A stretch of 64,000 bases of DNA from Noviherbaspirillum soli (GTDB lineage Bacteria; Pseudomonadota; Gammaproteobacteria; Burkholderiales; Burkholderiaceae_D), in contig NZ_JACYOX010000004.1 in NCBI RefSeq assembly GCF_015352955.1, positions 124,001 through 188,000 of the forward strand, given 5' to 3'. The stretch's first letter is position 1; every line of letters begins with the position of its first letter. Shown here one piece after another: positions 1 through 7,076 of this stretch. A program made the position numbers and the translations under genes. The notes beneath the pieces were generated by a model. It worked only from the letters and a program-made list of their open reading frames with translations, was not told the DNA's origin and ran no database searches.

Positions 1-4
1 CAAC

Positions 5-460
5 ATGACTCGATTCCTCAAATACGCATTAGTGTGGTTCATCGCGCTGGCACTGCCTGTCCAAGGCTTTGCTGCGGCGACCATGCTTTGCTGCGGGTCG
101 AATCAAATGATGTCTGCCCTTAATCAAACGCATCATTCGAATGCACGGGTCGCCGAAGCATTCGACATTGGGGCGGATCATGAGGACGTGAAAGTGCAGT
201 CCACAGCCCTTCATCATGACAGTGTCACTGGTGGCACGGGCGAAGAAATGGGGCATTCTCTTGGTGCGAAGGCAGACAAAAAAGCCAAGTGCAGCCAGTG
301 TGCAGCTTCATGTTTTGGTATGGCAGTAGTACCAGAGCCCTTGAATGAAATGCCAACGCTTGAGCCGGCAGGGCTGACAGTTGGTTCGTTCTATCCATCT
401 CAGTTCACTGGCCATATACCCGGCACGCCCCAACGACCGCCGTTGTTCTCCCTCCTTTAA
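5..460 (+). CDS. Small secreted Cys/His-containing protein of the copper cluster
   Basis: A 151-residue protein with an N-terminal signal peptide (basic MTRFLKY, hydrophobic stretch, cleavage near AAA at residue 24). The mature part carries a CC pair, several histidines and a CSQCAASC cluster near residue 97, so it could bind metal in the periplasm. It does not match a family I can name with certainty; short proteins of this type often stand beside copper-resistance genes. It leads a + strand cluster of copper genes, with a 116-base gap before the next gene. The ATG is only five bases from the window edge, so an upstream start and the promoter cannot be judged. Confidence 0.6.
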   Translation: MTRFLKYALVWFIALALPVQGFAAATMLCCGSNQMMSALNQTHHSNARVAEAFDIGADHEDVKVQSTALHHDSVTGGTGEEMGHSLGAKADKKAKCSQCAASCFGMAVVPEPLNEMPTLEPAGLTVGSFYPSQFTGHIPGTPQRPPLFSLL

Positions 461-576
461 GTCCAGCGTCCACGCTGGTCCTTGCAGCGCAATTGCGCCG
501 CTGGTTTCACTTGATGTAACGCTCGCTTATCCGTTCGGATCTTGCCAGCTTAATTAATACGATTTCTGGAGTCATT

Positions 577-1008
577 ATGTTTTCAACTCGCGTTATGAGT
601 TGCGCAGCTTTTGCGTGGCTGGCCGCCGTGTCGTTTTCTGCCTTTGCTCAGGTCGGGAAAAGTGATCTGCCTATTACACAAGTAACAGCTACGTCTGTTC
701 AGTACCAATCGGTGTTTTCGGATTACAGGGGCTATCAGGATCCCGAACTGACTTCATGGAAGAAAGCCAACGAACAAGTTGCAGAGACGTCAGAACATGC
801 TGGCCACGATATGTCGAGCATGCCAGGCCACGACATGAGCACGATGAAAAAAGAGGAGCCGACAGCGACCACGCCAACGGCTGCGGCGTCGAGCAAAGTA
901 GGCAGCGCAATGCGCAGCATGAGCGGGATGAAGCACGGTGATATGAAGGGAATGAATCACGGTGACATGGAAGGCATGCACAACATGCAAGGGAAGGAAA
1001 AACAATGA
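577..1008 (+). CDS. Met/His-rich periplasmic copper-binding protein
   Basis: A 143-residue exported protein: signal peptide of about 24 residues ending SAFAQ, then a low-complexity C-terminal half with repeated GHDMSSM, GHDMSTM, MKHGDM and MNHGDMEGM units. Such Met/His repeats bind Cu(I)/Cu(II) in periplasmic resistance proteins; no catalytic domain is visible. Its stop overlaps the start of the TolC-like gene (ATGA at 1005-1008), so the two are probably translationally coupled and the product may deliver or buffer copper for the efflux and oxidase proteins. The role is inferred from composition and neighbours. Confidence 0.75.
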   Translation: MFSTRVMSCAAFAWLAAVSFSAFAQVGKSDLPITQVTATSVQYQSVFSDYRGYQDPELTSWKKANEQVAETSEHAGHDMSSMPGHDMSTMKKEEPTATTPTAAASSKVGSAMRSMSGMKHGDMKGMNHGDMEGMHNMQGKEKQ

Positions 1009-2414
1009 AAATATTTAGTAAGAGCGTAAGGCCGATCGCATTGGCAGTATCCGTAGTGTTCCTTGGAGGTTGTGCTTCATTTTCTCAAGACGGCGGTTTC
1101 TCGAAGGTCAGCACATTGACCAAGGAGCGGATCGGGAAAGAGGTCCAGCGACCAAACCCGAATTCGCCGGAAGGCGCTGTCGATAGCACTATAAGGCCTC
1201 TCCTTGCTAAGCAACTGACCGTTGATAATGCTGTAACTATTGCACTCTTAAATAACAAAAATTTGCAAGCAGCATATGCTGACCTTGGTATTGCAGAAGC
1301 TGACTTGGTACAAGCAGGACGGTTACCGAATCCAGCCTTTTCATTCGGTCGATTGAAGCGTGGCGACGAAATAGAAATTGAACGCCGCCTCATGGTGCCC
1401 GTAGTTAGTCTTCTAACGATGCCCATAGCGACACGTATTGAGCGGCGGCGCTTCGAGCAGGCACAACTGCGAGCAGCCGGAGACGCGCTTCAAGTAGCTG
1501 ATGACACTAGGAGGGCCTATTTCTCCGCCATAGCGGCGCAGGAGACCGTCAAGTATATGCAGCAGGTAAAACTGTCTGCAGAGGCAAGTGTGGATCTGGC
1601 ACGGAAGATGGCCGAAGTCGGGAATTGGAGCAGGCTCGATTTGGCCAGGGAGCAGGCGTTTTACGCTGATGTCACGACTGCCCTTGCCCGCGCAACACAG
1701 ACGCATGTAATTGAACGCGAGAAGCTTACACGCCTGATGGGCCTGACCGGACCGCAAGCCGTTTTTCAGCTTCCTGATCGGCTGCCGGCCCTGCCTAAAG
1801 AGGTGAAGAGCGGAGTAGATATAGAAGCACAAGCGCTCCAGAACCGACTTGATGTGCTGATGGCTCGGCGGGAGCTTAGTGGCTTGGCAGATTCTCTGGG
1901 CCTTACCAAGGCAACAAGGTTCGTCAACGTACTTGATGTCGGTTACCTGCGTAACTCCTTTAACGACGGCGGGCCGCGAGAAACCGGTTACGAAATCGAA
2001 CTGCTCATTCCTGTGTTCGATTTTGGCGGTGCGCGTGTTGCGCGTGCTGAAGCGATGTACATGCAGGCGGTCAACCGTGCAAGTGCATTAGCTATTGATG
2101 CGCAGTCTGAAGTCCGTACAGCTTATGCCGCCTATCGCACTTCCTATGACGTTGCAAAGCACTACCGAGATGAAGTCGTTCCGCTCAAGAAGCGGATATC
2201 AGATGAACAAATGCTGCGCTACAACGGAATGCTGGTCAGCGTATTTACGCTCTTAGCTGATGCGCGCTCGCAGGTCCAAAGCGTCAATGCCTCGATCGAT
2301 GCCTTACGCGATTTTTGGATTTCTGATTCTGCACTGCAAATGGCCCAAACCGGTCGCTCGGTCGAGGGGGCCACTATGAGCGAGAGCAAATTGACGGCTG
2401 CCACTGCTGACTGA
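1005..2414 (+). CDS. TolC-family outer-membrane efflux lipoprotein
   Basis: 469 residues, the usual size for TolC/CusC-type outer-membrane channels. The N-terminus has a lipoprotein signal (VVFLGGCASF), followed by the two-fold helical repeat of the OEP family; LLNNKNLQAAYADLGIAEAD and QAGRLPNPAFS in the first half are typical of this group. No inner-membrane RND pump or periplasmic adaptor for it lies in the window, so its partner is to the left or elsewhere. It overlaps the preceding Met-rich gene by four bases and is followed 29 bases later by the multicopper oxidase, consistent with one copper-resistance operon. Confidence 0.85.
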   Translation: MKIFSKSVRPIALAVSVVFLGGCASFSQDGGFSKVSTLTKERIGKEVQRPNPNSPEGAVDSTIRPLLAKQLTVDNAVTIALLNNKNLQAAYADLGIAEADLVQAGRLPNPAFSFGRLKRGDEIEIERRLMVPVVSLLTMPIATRIERRRFEQAQLRAAGDALQVADDTRRAYFSAIAAQETVKYMQQVKLSAEASVDLARKMAEVGNWSRLDLAREQAFYADVTTALARATQTHVIEREKLTRLMGLTGPQAVFQLPDRLPALPKEVKSGVDIEAQALQNRLDVLMARRELSGLADSLGLTKATRFVNVLDVGYLRNSFNDGGPRETGYEIELLIPVFDFGGARVARAEAMYMQAVNRASALAIDAQSEVRTAYAAYRTSYDVAKHYRDEVVPLKKRISDEQMLRYNGMLVSVFTLLADARSQVQSVNASIDALRDFWISDSALQMAQTGRSVEGATMSESKLTAATAD

Positions 2415-2443
2415 ACTAATTTTGAATGAAAGAGAGTAACAAG

Positions 2444-3832
2444 ATGGTCTCACGCAGAGATTTTTTTGGGGCAGGGGCAGCACTTGTTGGCGCTGGCGTA
2501 GTGAGCCGCGTCGGTGCTGCTTCCTTGCCTGAAGCACCGTTGATGGATAAGGCAACTACGCAGGCTCCTCTTGCGCCGCCAAATGGTCGTCCTTACAACC
2601 CCGTTGTAACGCTAAATGGTTGGACTCTGCCGTGGCGGATGAACAATGGCGTGAAAGAGTTTCACTTGGTCGCTGAGCCAATCGTCCGTGAATTCGCGCC
2701 GGGAATGAAAGCGAATCTATGGGGCTACAACGGCCAGTCGCCTGGCCCCACGATTGAGGTTGTTGAGGGAGACCGTGTACGTATCTTCGTCACCAACAAA
2801 CTCCCCGAACATACCAGCGTCCATTGGCATGGCCAGCGTCTGCCGAACGGCATGGACGGTGTAACAGGCTTGAACCAGCCTGGTATTCCACCCGGTAAGA
2901 CGTTTGTCTATGAATTCATTGCAAAGCGGCCTGGCACATTTATGTACCATCCGCACGCTGACGAAATGACGCAAATGGCAATGGGGATGATGGGATTCTG
3001 GGTAACGCACCCGAAAGATATCAGCCAACACCGCGTGGACCGCGACTTTTGTTTCCTCTTGAGCGCATTTGATATCGAGCCAGGCAGCTTCACTCCCAAG
3101 ACCGCCACGATGCTGGACTTCAATCTTTGGACGTTTAACAGCCGTGTATTTCCTGGAATAGACCCGATGGTTGTAGGACTCAATGATCGTGTCCGCATCC
3201 GGGTTGGAAATCTCACGATGACTAACCATCCAATTCATCTGCACGGCCACGAATTCGTTGTGACGGGCACCGATGGCGGATGGACGCCTCCAGCATCACG
3301 CTGGCCGGAAGTTACTGCTGATATCGCGGTTGGTCAAATGCGTGCGATTGAATTCGATGCAACTGACCTTGGCGATTGGGCATTCCACTGCCATAAGTCT
3401 CATCACACCATGAACGCAATGGGACATGACGTTCCGACGATGATTGGGGTAGATCAGCGAAATGTCCTAAGCAAGATTAATAAGCTGGTTCCTGACTACA
3501 TGGTCATGGGCGAGCGTGGTGGATCCATGGGAGAAATGGAGATGCCGCTACCCGATAACACCTTGCCGATGATGACAGGTACCGGCCCATTTGGCGGGCT
3601 TGAGATGGGCGGCATGTTCACGACCGTGAAAGTGCGAAGTGGACTTGCTCGGAATGACTATAAGGACCCAGGTTGGTACAAACATCCAGCGGGAACGGTC
3701 GCCTACGAATGGAAGGGCGATGCTTCAGCTATGCCGGACGCTCCTTCGGCACCGGAAACCAAGCGATCGGCAGCGAAACCCGGTGAAACGGTTCTGCAGG
3801 TAAGAAAAGGAAATGGCCATAGCGGTCACTGA
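2444..3832 (+). CDS. Periplasmic multicopper oxidase (copper resistance)
   Basis: 462 residues from the ATG at 2444, preferred over the one at 2426 because AAGAGAG lies 8-9 bases before it and the product then begins with a twin-arginine signal (SRRDFFGAGAALVGAG). All four copper-ligand motifs are present: HWHG (H127, H129), HPHAD (H169, H171), HPIHLHGH from H262, and HCHKSHHTM from H315. A methionine-rich stretch (MGEMEMPLP, MMTG, GLEMGGM) lies near the C-terminus. It probably oxidises Cu(I) to less toxic Cu(II) in the periplasm after folded export by Tat. Being shorter than classical CopA (about 600 residues), it fits the compact two-domain-like oxidases found with TolC, cupredoxin and CusF genes. 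Confidence 0.9.
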   Translation: MVSRRDFFGAGAALVGAGVVSRVGAASLPEAPLMDKATTQAPLAPPNGRPYNPVVTLNGWTLPWRMNNGVKEFHLVAEPIVREFAPGMKANLWGYNGQSPGPTIEVVEGDRVRIFVTNKLPEHTSVHWHGQRLPNGMDGVTGLNQPGIPPGKTFVYEFIAKRPGTFMYHPHADEMTQMAMGMMGFWVTHPKDISQHRVDRDFCFLLSAFDIEPGSFTPKTATMLDFNLWTFNSRVFPGIDPMVVGLNDRVRIRVGNLTMTNHPIHLHGHEFVVTGTDGGWTPPASRWPEVTADIAVGQMRAIEFDATDLGDWAFHCHKSHHTMNAMGHDVPTMIGVDQRNVLSKINKLVPDYMVMGERGGSMGEMEMPLPDNTLPMMTGTGPFGGLEMGGMFTTVKVRSGLARNDYKDPGWYKHPAGTVAYEWKGDASAMPDAPSAPETKRSAAKPGETVLQVRKGNGHSGH

Positions 3833-3893
3833 AGTCGTGCGCGGTAAACGCCGTGTGTAGATCTACTTACAACAACATGAAGAGGTAATAAAT

Positions 3894-4400
3894 ATGAAAT
3901 CAGCTTTACTCGTAGCGTGCTCGTTTGCTGTGCTGGCTTTTGCTGGCGCAGCCTATGCTGGACCGGGACATGACAAAGAAGGGCACGGTGGCCATGCGCA
4001 TGCTGAAGGACAAAAAGGCGGGCACGACTCCGCTGCTGGTAAACCCGGTGAGGCCGCAAAGGCGTCGCGCACCGTCACGGTGGATATGGTTGATGCAATG
4101 CGATTCAACCCTGAGTCGGTTTCGGTAAAGCAGGGCGAAACCGTTCGCTTCATTGTGAAGAACTCCGGCAAGCTAAAACACGAAATGGTAATCGGTTCGA
4201 TTGCTGAGCTTCAGGAACACGCGGCGATGATGCGCAAGATGCCGGAAATGGAGCACGCCGATGAAAACGCGGTCACCGTTGACCCAGGCAAGTCCGGCGA
4301 GATCGTATGGCAGTTCACCAAGGCCGGGAAGGTTGATTTTGCATGCCTTCAGCCAGGCCACTATGAGGCTGGTATGAAAGGCCAAGTGGCAGTTAAGTAA
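3894..4400 (+). CDS. Cupredoxin (plastocyanin-like) copper-binding protein
   Basis: 168 residues. A signal peptide ending at AYAG is followed by a His/Gly-rich linker (GHDKEGHGGHAHAEG) and one cupredoxin domain from about residue 60. The type 1 copper ligands are visible: His in KLKHEM, Cys and His in FACLQPGHYEAGM, and the axial Met. It is probably a soluble periplasmic copper carrier or electron partner for the multicopper oxidase encoded 61 bases upstream. The linker may add further copper sites. Confidence 0.88.
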   Translation: MKSALLVACSFAVLAFAGAAYAGPGHDKEGHGGHAHAEGQKGGHDSAAGKPGEAAKASRTVTVDMVDAMRFNPESVSVKQGETVRFIVKNSGKLKHEMVIGSIAELQEHAAMMRKMPEMEHADENAVTVDPGKSGEIVWQFTKAGKVDFACLQPGHYEAGMKGQVAVK

Positions 4401-4423
4401 TCTAAATTTACTAAGGATAAATC

Positions 4424-4780
4424 ATGAAAATCAAATCAAACGTCGCAGCAGTATTGCTGGCTATCGCTCTCCCATTCCCGCTGGTAGCAAGTGCGGCGGA
4501 GGATCATTCTGCGCACGGCAACATGCAGGCAGCATCCACATCCGGCAGCGATGCACAATCGTTGGCTGCTGGTGAAGTGAGGAAAGTCGATAAGGATGCC
4601 GGCAAAATCACCATCAAGCATGGTCCTCTTGTCAATCTGGACATGCCTGGCATGACCATGGTTTTCAGGGTCAAGGATGCTTCCATGTTGGAGCAGGTAA
4701 AAGCGGGAGACAAGATCAACTTCATGGCTGAGAAGGTTGATGGTGCCTTGGCTGTGACGAAGTTGGAAACCGCTAACTAA
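4424..4780 (+). CDS. CusF-like periplasmic copper-binding protein
   Basis: 118 residues with a signal peptide (cleavage near ASAAE) and a C-terminal OB-fold CusF domain, residues about 45-117. The metal loop IKHGPLVNLDMPGMTM retains the His and both Met ligands (MTM) known from E. coli CusF, but the position of CusF Trp44 is occupied by Met. The protein probably shuttles Cu(I) in the periplasm. It is 23 bases after the cupredoxin gene and 24 bases before the MerR-type regulator, in the same orientation, so likely co-transcribed. Confidence 0.87.
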   Translation: MKIKSNVAAVLLAIALPFPLVASAAEDHSAHGNMQAASTSGSDAQSLAAGEVRKVDKDAGKITIKHGPLVNLDMPGMTMVFRVKDASMLEQVKAGDKINFMAEKVDGALAVTKLETAN

Positions 4781-4804
4781 TCAATAAGCCTTGCCGCTTC
4801 CATC

Positions 4805-5149
4805 ATGGCTCAAACCCTGACAATCTCTCAATTGGCCCGTTTAGCGTCGGTCAACGTAGAGACGATACGGTTTTACGAGCGGCAGGGCTTGATTTCAAAG
4901 CCCCCTCGTGGATCAAGCGGATTTCGTCATTTTCCTTATGAGGCAGTTGACGCGATCCGCTTCATACGGGTGGCAAAAAGTCTTGGATTTTCGTTGCCTG
5001 AAATCCAAAAGCTCATAAAGCTTCGTTCCTCGCAGGACGCTCAAACCAAGGAAGACGTTCGGGACCTGGAAGCGACATTGAATTCAATAAATGAAAAAAT
5101 TGGCGCTTTAACCGTTTTGCGAGACGATCTTGTCAGTTTGAAACGCTAG
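4805..5149 (+). CDS. MerR-family regulator lacking the metal-binding C-terminus
   Basis: 114 residues. The N-terminal winged helix is typical (ISQLARLASVNVETIRFYER, then GLISKPPRGSSGFRHF) and is followed by the dimerisation helix. MerR itself binds metal with Cys82, Cys117 and Cys126. This protein has no cysteine at all and stops at LVSLKR, where the MerR cysteine loop would begin. It should bind DNA as a dimer but cannot sense copper or mercury in the known way. It is the last regulator-like gene of the copper cluster and co-directional with it. Family assignment is firm; the regulated promoter is unknown. Confidence 0.8.
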   Translation: MAQTLTISQLARLASVNVETIRFYERQGLISKPPRGSSGFRHFPYEAVDAIRFIRVAKSLGFSLPEIQKLIKLRSSQDAQTKEDVRDLEATLNSINEKIGALTVLRDDLVSLKR

Positions 5150-5203
5150 CGGGCATATGCATTTTGTGATTCATAATTTACCGTCTTTTCAGGAAACGAC
5201 CAT

Positions 5204-5296
5204 ATGCGCCTAACTGATGCGAGAGGCATACCGGCCGAGTTATACCCGTTCCTCGGAATGGCTGCAGTAGTAGTCGTATTGGTAGTAGGTACTTAA
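5204..5296 (+). CDS. 30-residue putative membrane peptide
   Basis: A short reading frame starting with ATG, preceded by AGGAAA seven bases upstream, and ending TAA. The product has a polar N-terminus (MRLTDARGIPAEL) and a hydrophobic C-terminal half (FLGMAAVVVVLVVGT) long enough to enter or span a membrane. It follows the MerR-type gene by 54 bases on the same strand. I recognise no family. The ribosome-binding site, start and sharply amphipathic layout support translation; length alone does not. Confidence 0.4.
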   Translation: MRLTDARGIPAELYPFLGMAAVVVVLVVGT

Positions 5297-5348
5297 GGCA
5301 CATACTGTCTCATGAGGCGTAGGCGCGATAGGACGAAGGCATTAAAAA

Positions 5349-5380
5349 TTTGGGCAACCCAAAACGAAGTTTTCACTTCG
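5349..5380 (-). terminator. Tandem hairpins, second terminator for the minus strand
   Basis: Read on the minus strand there are two perfect small hairpins in a row: a 6-base stem closed by a GAAA tetraloop and followed by TTTT (5375-5361 side), then a 6-base stem with a 3-base loop followed by TTTTT. The + strand lacks a T run after either, so they would act on transcripts leaving the minus-strand gene that ends at 5479, behind the stronger terminator at 5436-5461. Confidence 0.4.
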
Positions 5381-5435
5381 CTCCCCCGTAATGAACTTTG
5401 GGTGCAAAAATATTTTTTTATCAGATCCATAAAAT

Positions 5436-5461
5436 AAAAAGTCCGGATTAATCCGGACTTT
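5436..5461 (-). terminator. Rho-independent terminator of the 5479-5703 gene
   Basis: A perfect 24-base palindrome, arms AAAGTCCGGATT and AATCCGGACTTT (5438-5461). On the minus strand it is followed by TTTTTATTTTA. It lies 18 bases downstream of the stop of the small minus-strand gene and probably ends its transcript; it may also stop transcription from the copper cluster in the other direction. Confidence 0.75.
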
Positions 5462-5478
5462 AGATGAAGTTGATATGG

Positions 5479-5703
5479 TTATGCGTGTACGTCGGTTTCC
5501 GCTAGCTGAGCCAATGCGTCAAGTCTGGCGCGAATTTGCTGTTTTGTCATGTTGCCGCTAAAGCAAAAAGCGTTATCTTCTTCCGACGCAGTTTTCGCCC
5601 GCTCAAATAGTGTCTTGGCCAATTCTTTTTCTGCTACAGCTTCCCCAACGCGTTCCGAGCCACCCTCTGCGACAAAGTGGTTAGTCTGTGAATTATTATT
5701 CAT
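5479..5703 (-). CDS. Small hypothetical protein
   Basis: 74 residues from the ATG at 5703, chosen because AAGGAG stands six bases before it. The product is mostly helical and polar (MNNNSQTNHF..., ending AQLAETDVHA), with one FCFSG segment and no signal peptide or membrane span. No family is recognised. It stands alone between its terminator and a 150-base AT-rich gap. Confidence 0.55.
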   Translation of the reverse strand: MNNNSQTNHFVAEGGSERVGEAVAEKELAKTLFERAKTASEEDNAFCFSGNMTKQQIRARLDALAQLAETDVHA

Positions 5704-5854
5704 AGTCAACTCCTTGTAGGTGATCTTCAAGCTGTCACTAAATAAACTTTATACCCAAAAGATTGAAAATCTAGTTTTGTCTCATATACTCATAAAAATA
5801 CCGAAACCTGCGTCCTTTTTTGTGCGCAAAATAAGGAAATGTAGAACCTAATAT

Positions 5855-6475
5855 TCAGCAATTTAAAATCGCTGCAATTTCCTGCAAACGATCAAGCTCT
5901 TGCGGCTTATCGGGCTCAACAATATCTTCTTTAATTTTTAACACTATAGATTTAAAAAGATCTGTTTTGGATAAATGAGCTACATTCATAACGTCTTGGA
6001 CATCTCGCGACATCGACTCTGAAACTTTGAGTGATAAACGTTTTTGAGCGGTTGATTTGATCTGAGACTCAAACAGTGCTTTTGCCGATTTGAGTTCATT
6101 GCCCAAAAATTCGGCCGCCTTTGTGTCGTTCCTATAACGCCTTACATAGTACATAAGAAGACGTTTACGAAAATCTGGTGCGTTCGATGGGGCGATACGG
6201 TAGCAGGCCAAATCCAACACCTCCAGATACGGCGCAGGCAACTTTGCCTCAAGTGGTGCTAAGGCTCTTTCTCGTGCAGCCTTTATTGCTGGAGTAGATT
6301 GTGGAGGAATGCCAACTACTCGCCCGCATTTATCGCAGGTCGCAGCCAAAATGTTCTTTGCAGTTCCATTTCCATCGCTGAAGGGAACATTATGATACCC
6401 AAACGTTGTTGAGACGCGCCCACAATCCCTACATACTGCTTGTCCCTTTTCGCCTTCGTAGAAAACTTTCATCAA
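5855..6475 (-). CDS. Zinc-ribbon protein, possible antitoxin or regulator
   Basis: 206 residues. The N-terminal 55 residues hold two CxxC pairs (CRDCG near residue 15 and CDKCG near residue 48) around a VPFSDGNGTAKNIL core, which resembles the YgiT/MqsA-type zinc-binding domain of type II antitoxins. The rest is predicted helical (KAARERALAPLEAKL ... SLKVSESMSRDVQDVMNVA); the HTH usual in MqsA is not evident. It follows the 94-residue gene by only six bases, so the two form a bicistron, transcribed away from the nucleotide-cyclase operon. An exact 20-base palindrome at the operon front suggests autoregulation. An antitoxin role is inference. Confidence 0.6.
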   Translation of the reverse strand: MMKVFYEGEKGQAVCRDCGRVSTTFGYHNVPFSDGNGTAKNILAATCDKCGRVVGIPPQSTPAIKAARERALAPLEAKLPAPYLEVLDLACYRIAPSNAPDFRKRLLMYYVRRYRNDTKAAEFLGNELKSAKALFESQIKSTAQKRLSLKVSESMSRDVQDVMNVAHLSKTDLFKSIVLKIKEDIVEPDKPQELDRLQEIAAILNC

Positions 6476-6481
6476 ACTCTC

Positions 6482-6766
6482 CTATTGGTGCACACTGATA
6501 AAAGTAGCTTGTGGATCAAGAATATAAAATTTGATGTACCAACCACAGCTTTTGATGATATGTACTGTTACAGAATTATCTCCATGTAATGGGCTACTCG
6601 TATGATTGATCCCGTTGCTACGCTTTATCCAATCGATAACCTGCGCCTGTGTAACTTCGCCCATGGCAAATTTGTTCTTGACGTCAATATCGTCGCGTTC
6701 ATCGTGTATGTAATTTCCCTCTTGCAACGCTTTTAGCACCATTCGCTTTGCTTCTTTATATCCCAT
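6482..6766 (-). CDS. Small protein paired with zinc-ribbon gene, possible toxin
   Basis: 94 residues, first gene of a two-gene minus-strand unit. The C-terminus (WYIKFYILDPQATFISVHQ) looks like the terminal beta strands of small RNase-type toxins, loosely like MqsR, but I cannot assign it. The sequence TATAAT abuts this ATG directly, leaving no leader if it were the -10 box; either the promoter lies elsewhere or translation begins at the internal ATG at 6742 (codon 9). Weak Shine-Dalgarno. Context (pair with a zinc-ribbon protein, palindromic operator) fits a toxin-antitoxin or regulatory pair. Confidence 0.5.
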   Translation of the reverse strand: MGYKEAKRMVLKALQEGNYIHDERDDIDVKNKFAMGEVTQAQVIDWIKRSNGINHTSSPLHGDNSVTVHIIKSCGWYIKFYILDPQATFISVHQ

Positions 6767-6780
6767 ATTATACCTAACAT

Positions 6781-6800
6781 TTTACGAAGATCTTCGTAAA
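6781..6800. promoter_or_regulatory. 20-base perfect palindrome, likely operator
   Basis: TTTACGAAGATCTTCGTAAA is a perfect 20-base inverted repeat, 14 bases upstream of the minus-strand bicistron. An extra half-site TTCGTAAA recurs at 6841-6848. The position and symmetry fit a dimeric repressor site for autoregulation of the zinc-ribbon pair. Confidence 0.65.
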
Positions 6801-6902
6801 CGTGAGCTGTGTCTTACTTTCTCTGTTTTAGTGTTGTTGCTTCGTAAATTGAATTTGAGCAACACTATTAGTGTAGTTGGTACTTTATCCACTGGGGCAT
6901 GG

Positions 6903-6953
6903 AACCACTATATGTAGATTATAATATGGTATTGAATACTGTATATAGTGGTT
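6903..6953. promoter_or_regulatory. 11-base inverted repeat at the cyclase operon promoter
   Basis: Arms AACCACTATAT (6903-6913) and ATATAGTGGTT (6943-6953) are exact inverted copies separated by 29 bases. The right arm fills most of the spacer between the proposed -35 and -10 boxes of the defence operon. A protein dimer or a DNA loop between the arms would block that promoter. The centre-to-centre distance of 40 bases is close to four helical turns. Confidence 0.55.
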
Positions 6954-6959
6954 TATAAT
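6932..6959 (+). promoter_or_regulatory. Predicted sigma-70 promoter of the cyclase operon
   Basis: A TTGAAT -35 box (6932-6937), 16-base spacer and perfect TATAAT -10 box (6954-6959). Transcription would start near 6966, giving a leader of about 110 bases before the ATG at 7077. The leader holds no obvious terminator. Predicted by eye only. Confidence 0.5.
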
Positions 6960-7076
6960 GCTGTGTATTAATGAACCTTGATGACTTTCGCATGCATCGC
7001 AGGCGGCAGAGTCGTGTCTGCTACCACCGTCATCTTAAAAGTGAAATCCAAACCGAACAGGAAGGAACAGGCACAT

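Noticed and set aside
6767..6772. TATAAT as the -10 box of the 94-residue gene
   Set aside because: It directly abuts the ATG, leaving no room for a transcription start before it; kept only as a note on the start choice.
6978..7076. N-terminal extension of the cyclase from the upstream ATG
   Set aside because: No ribosome-binding site, composition unlike the rest, and a strong AGGAAGGA site precedes the ATG at 7077.
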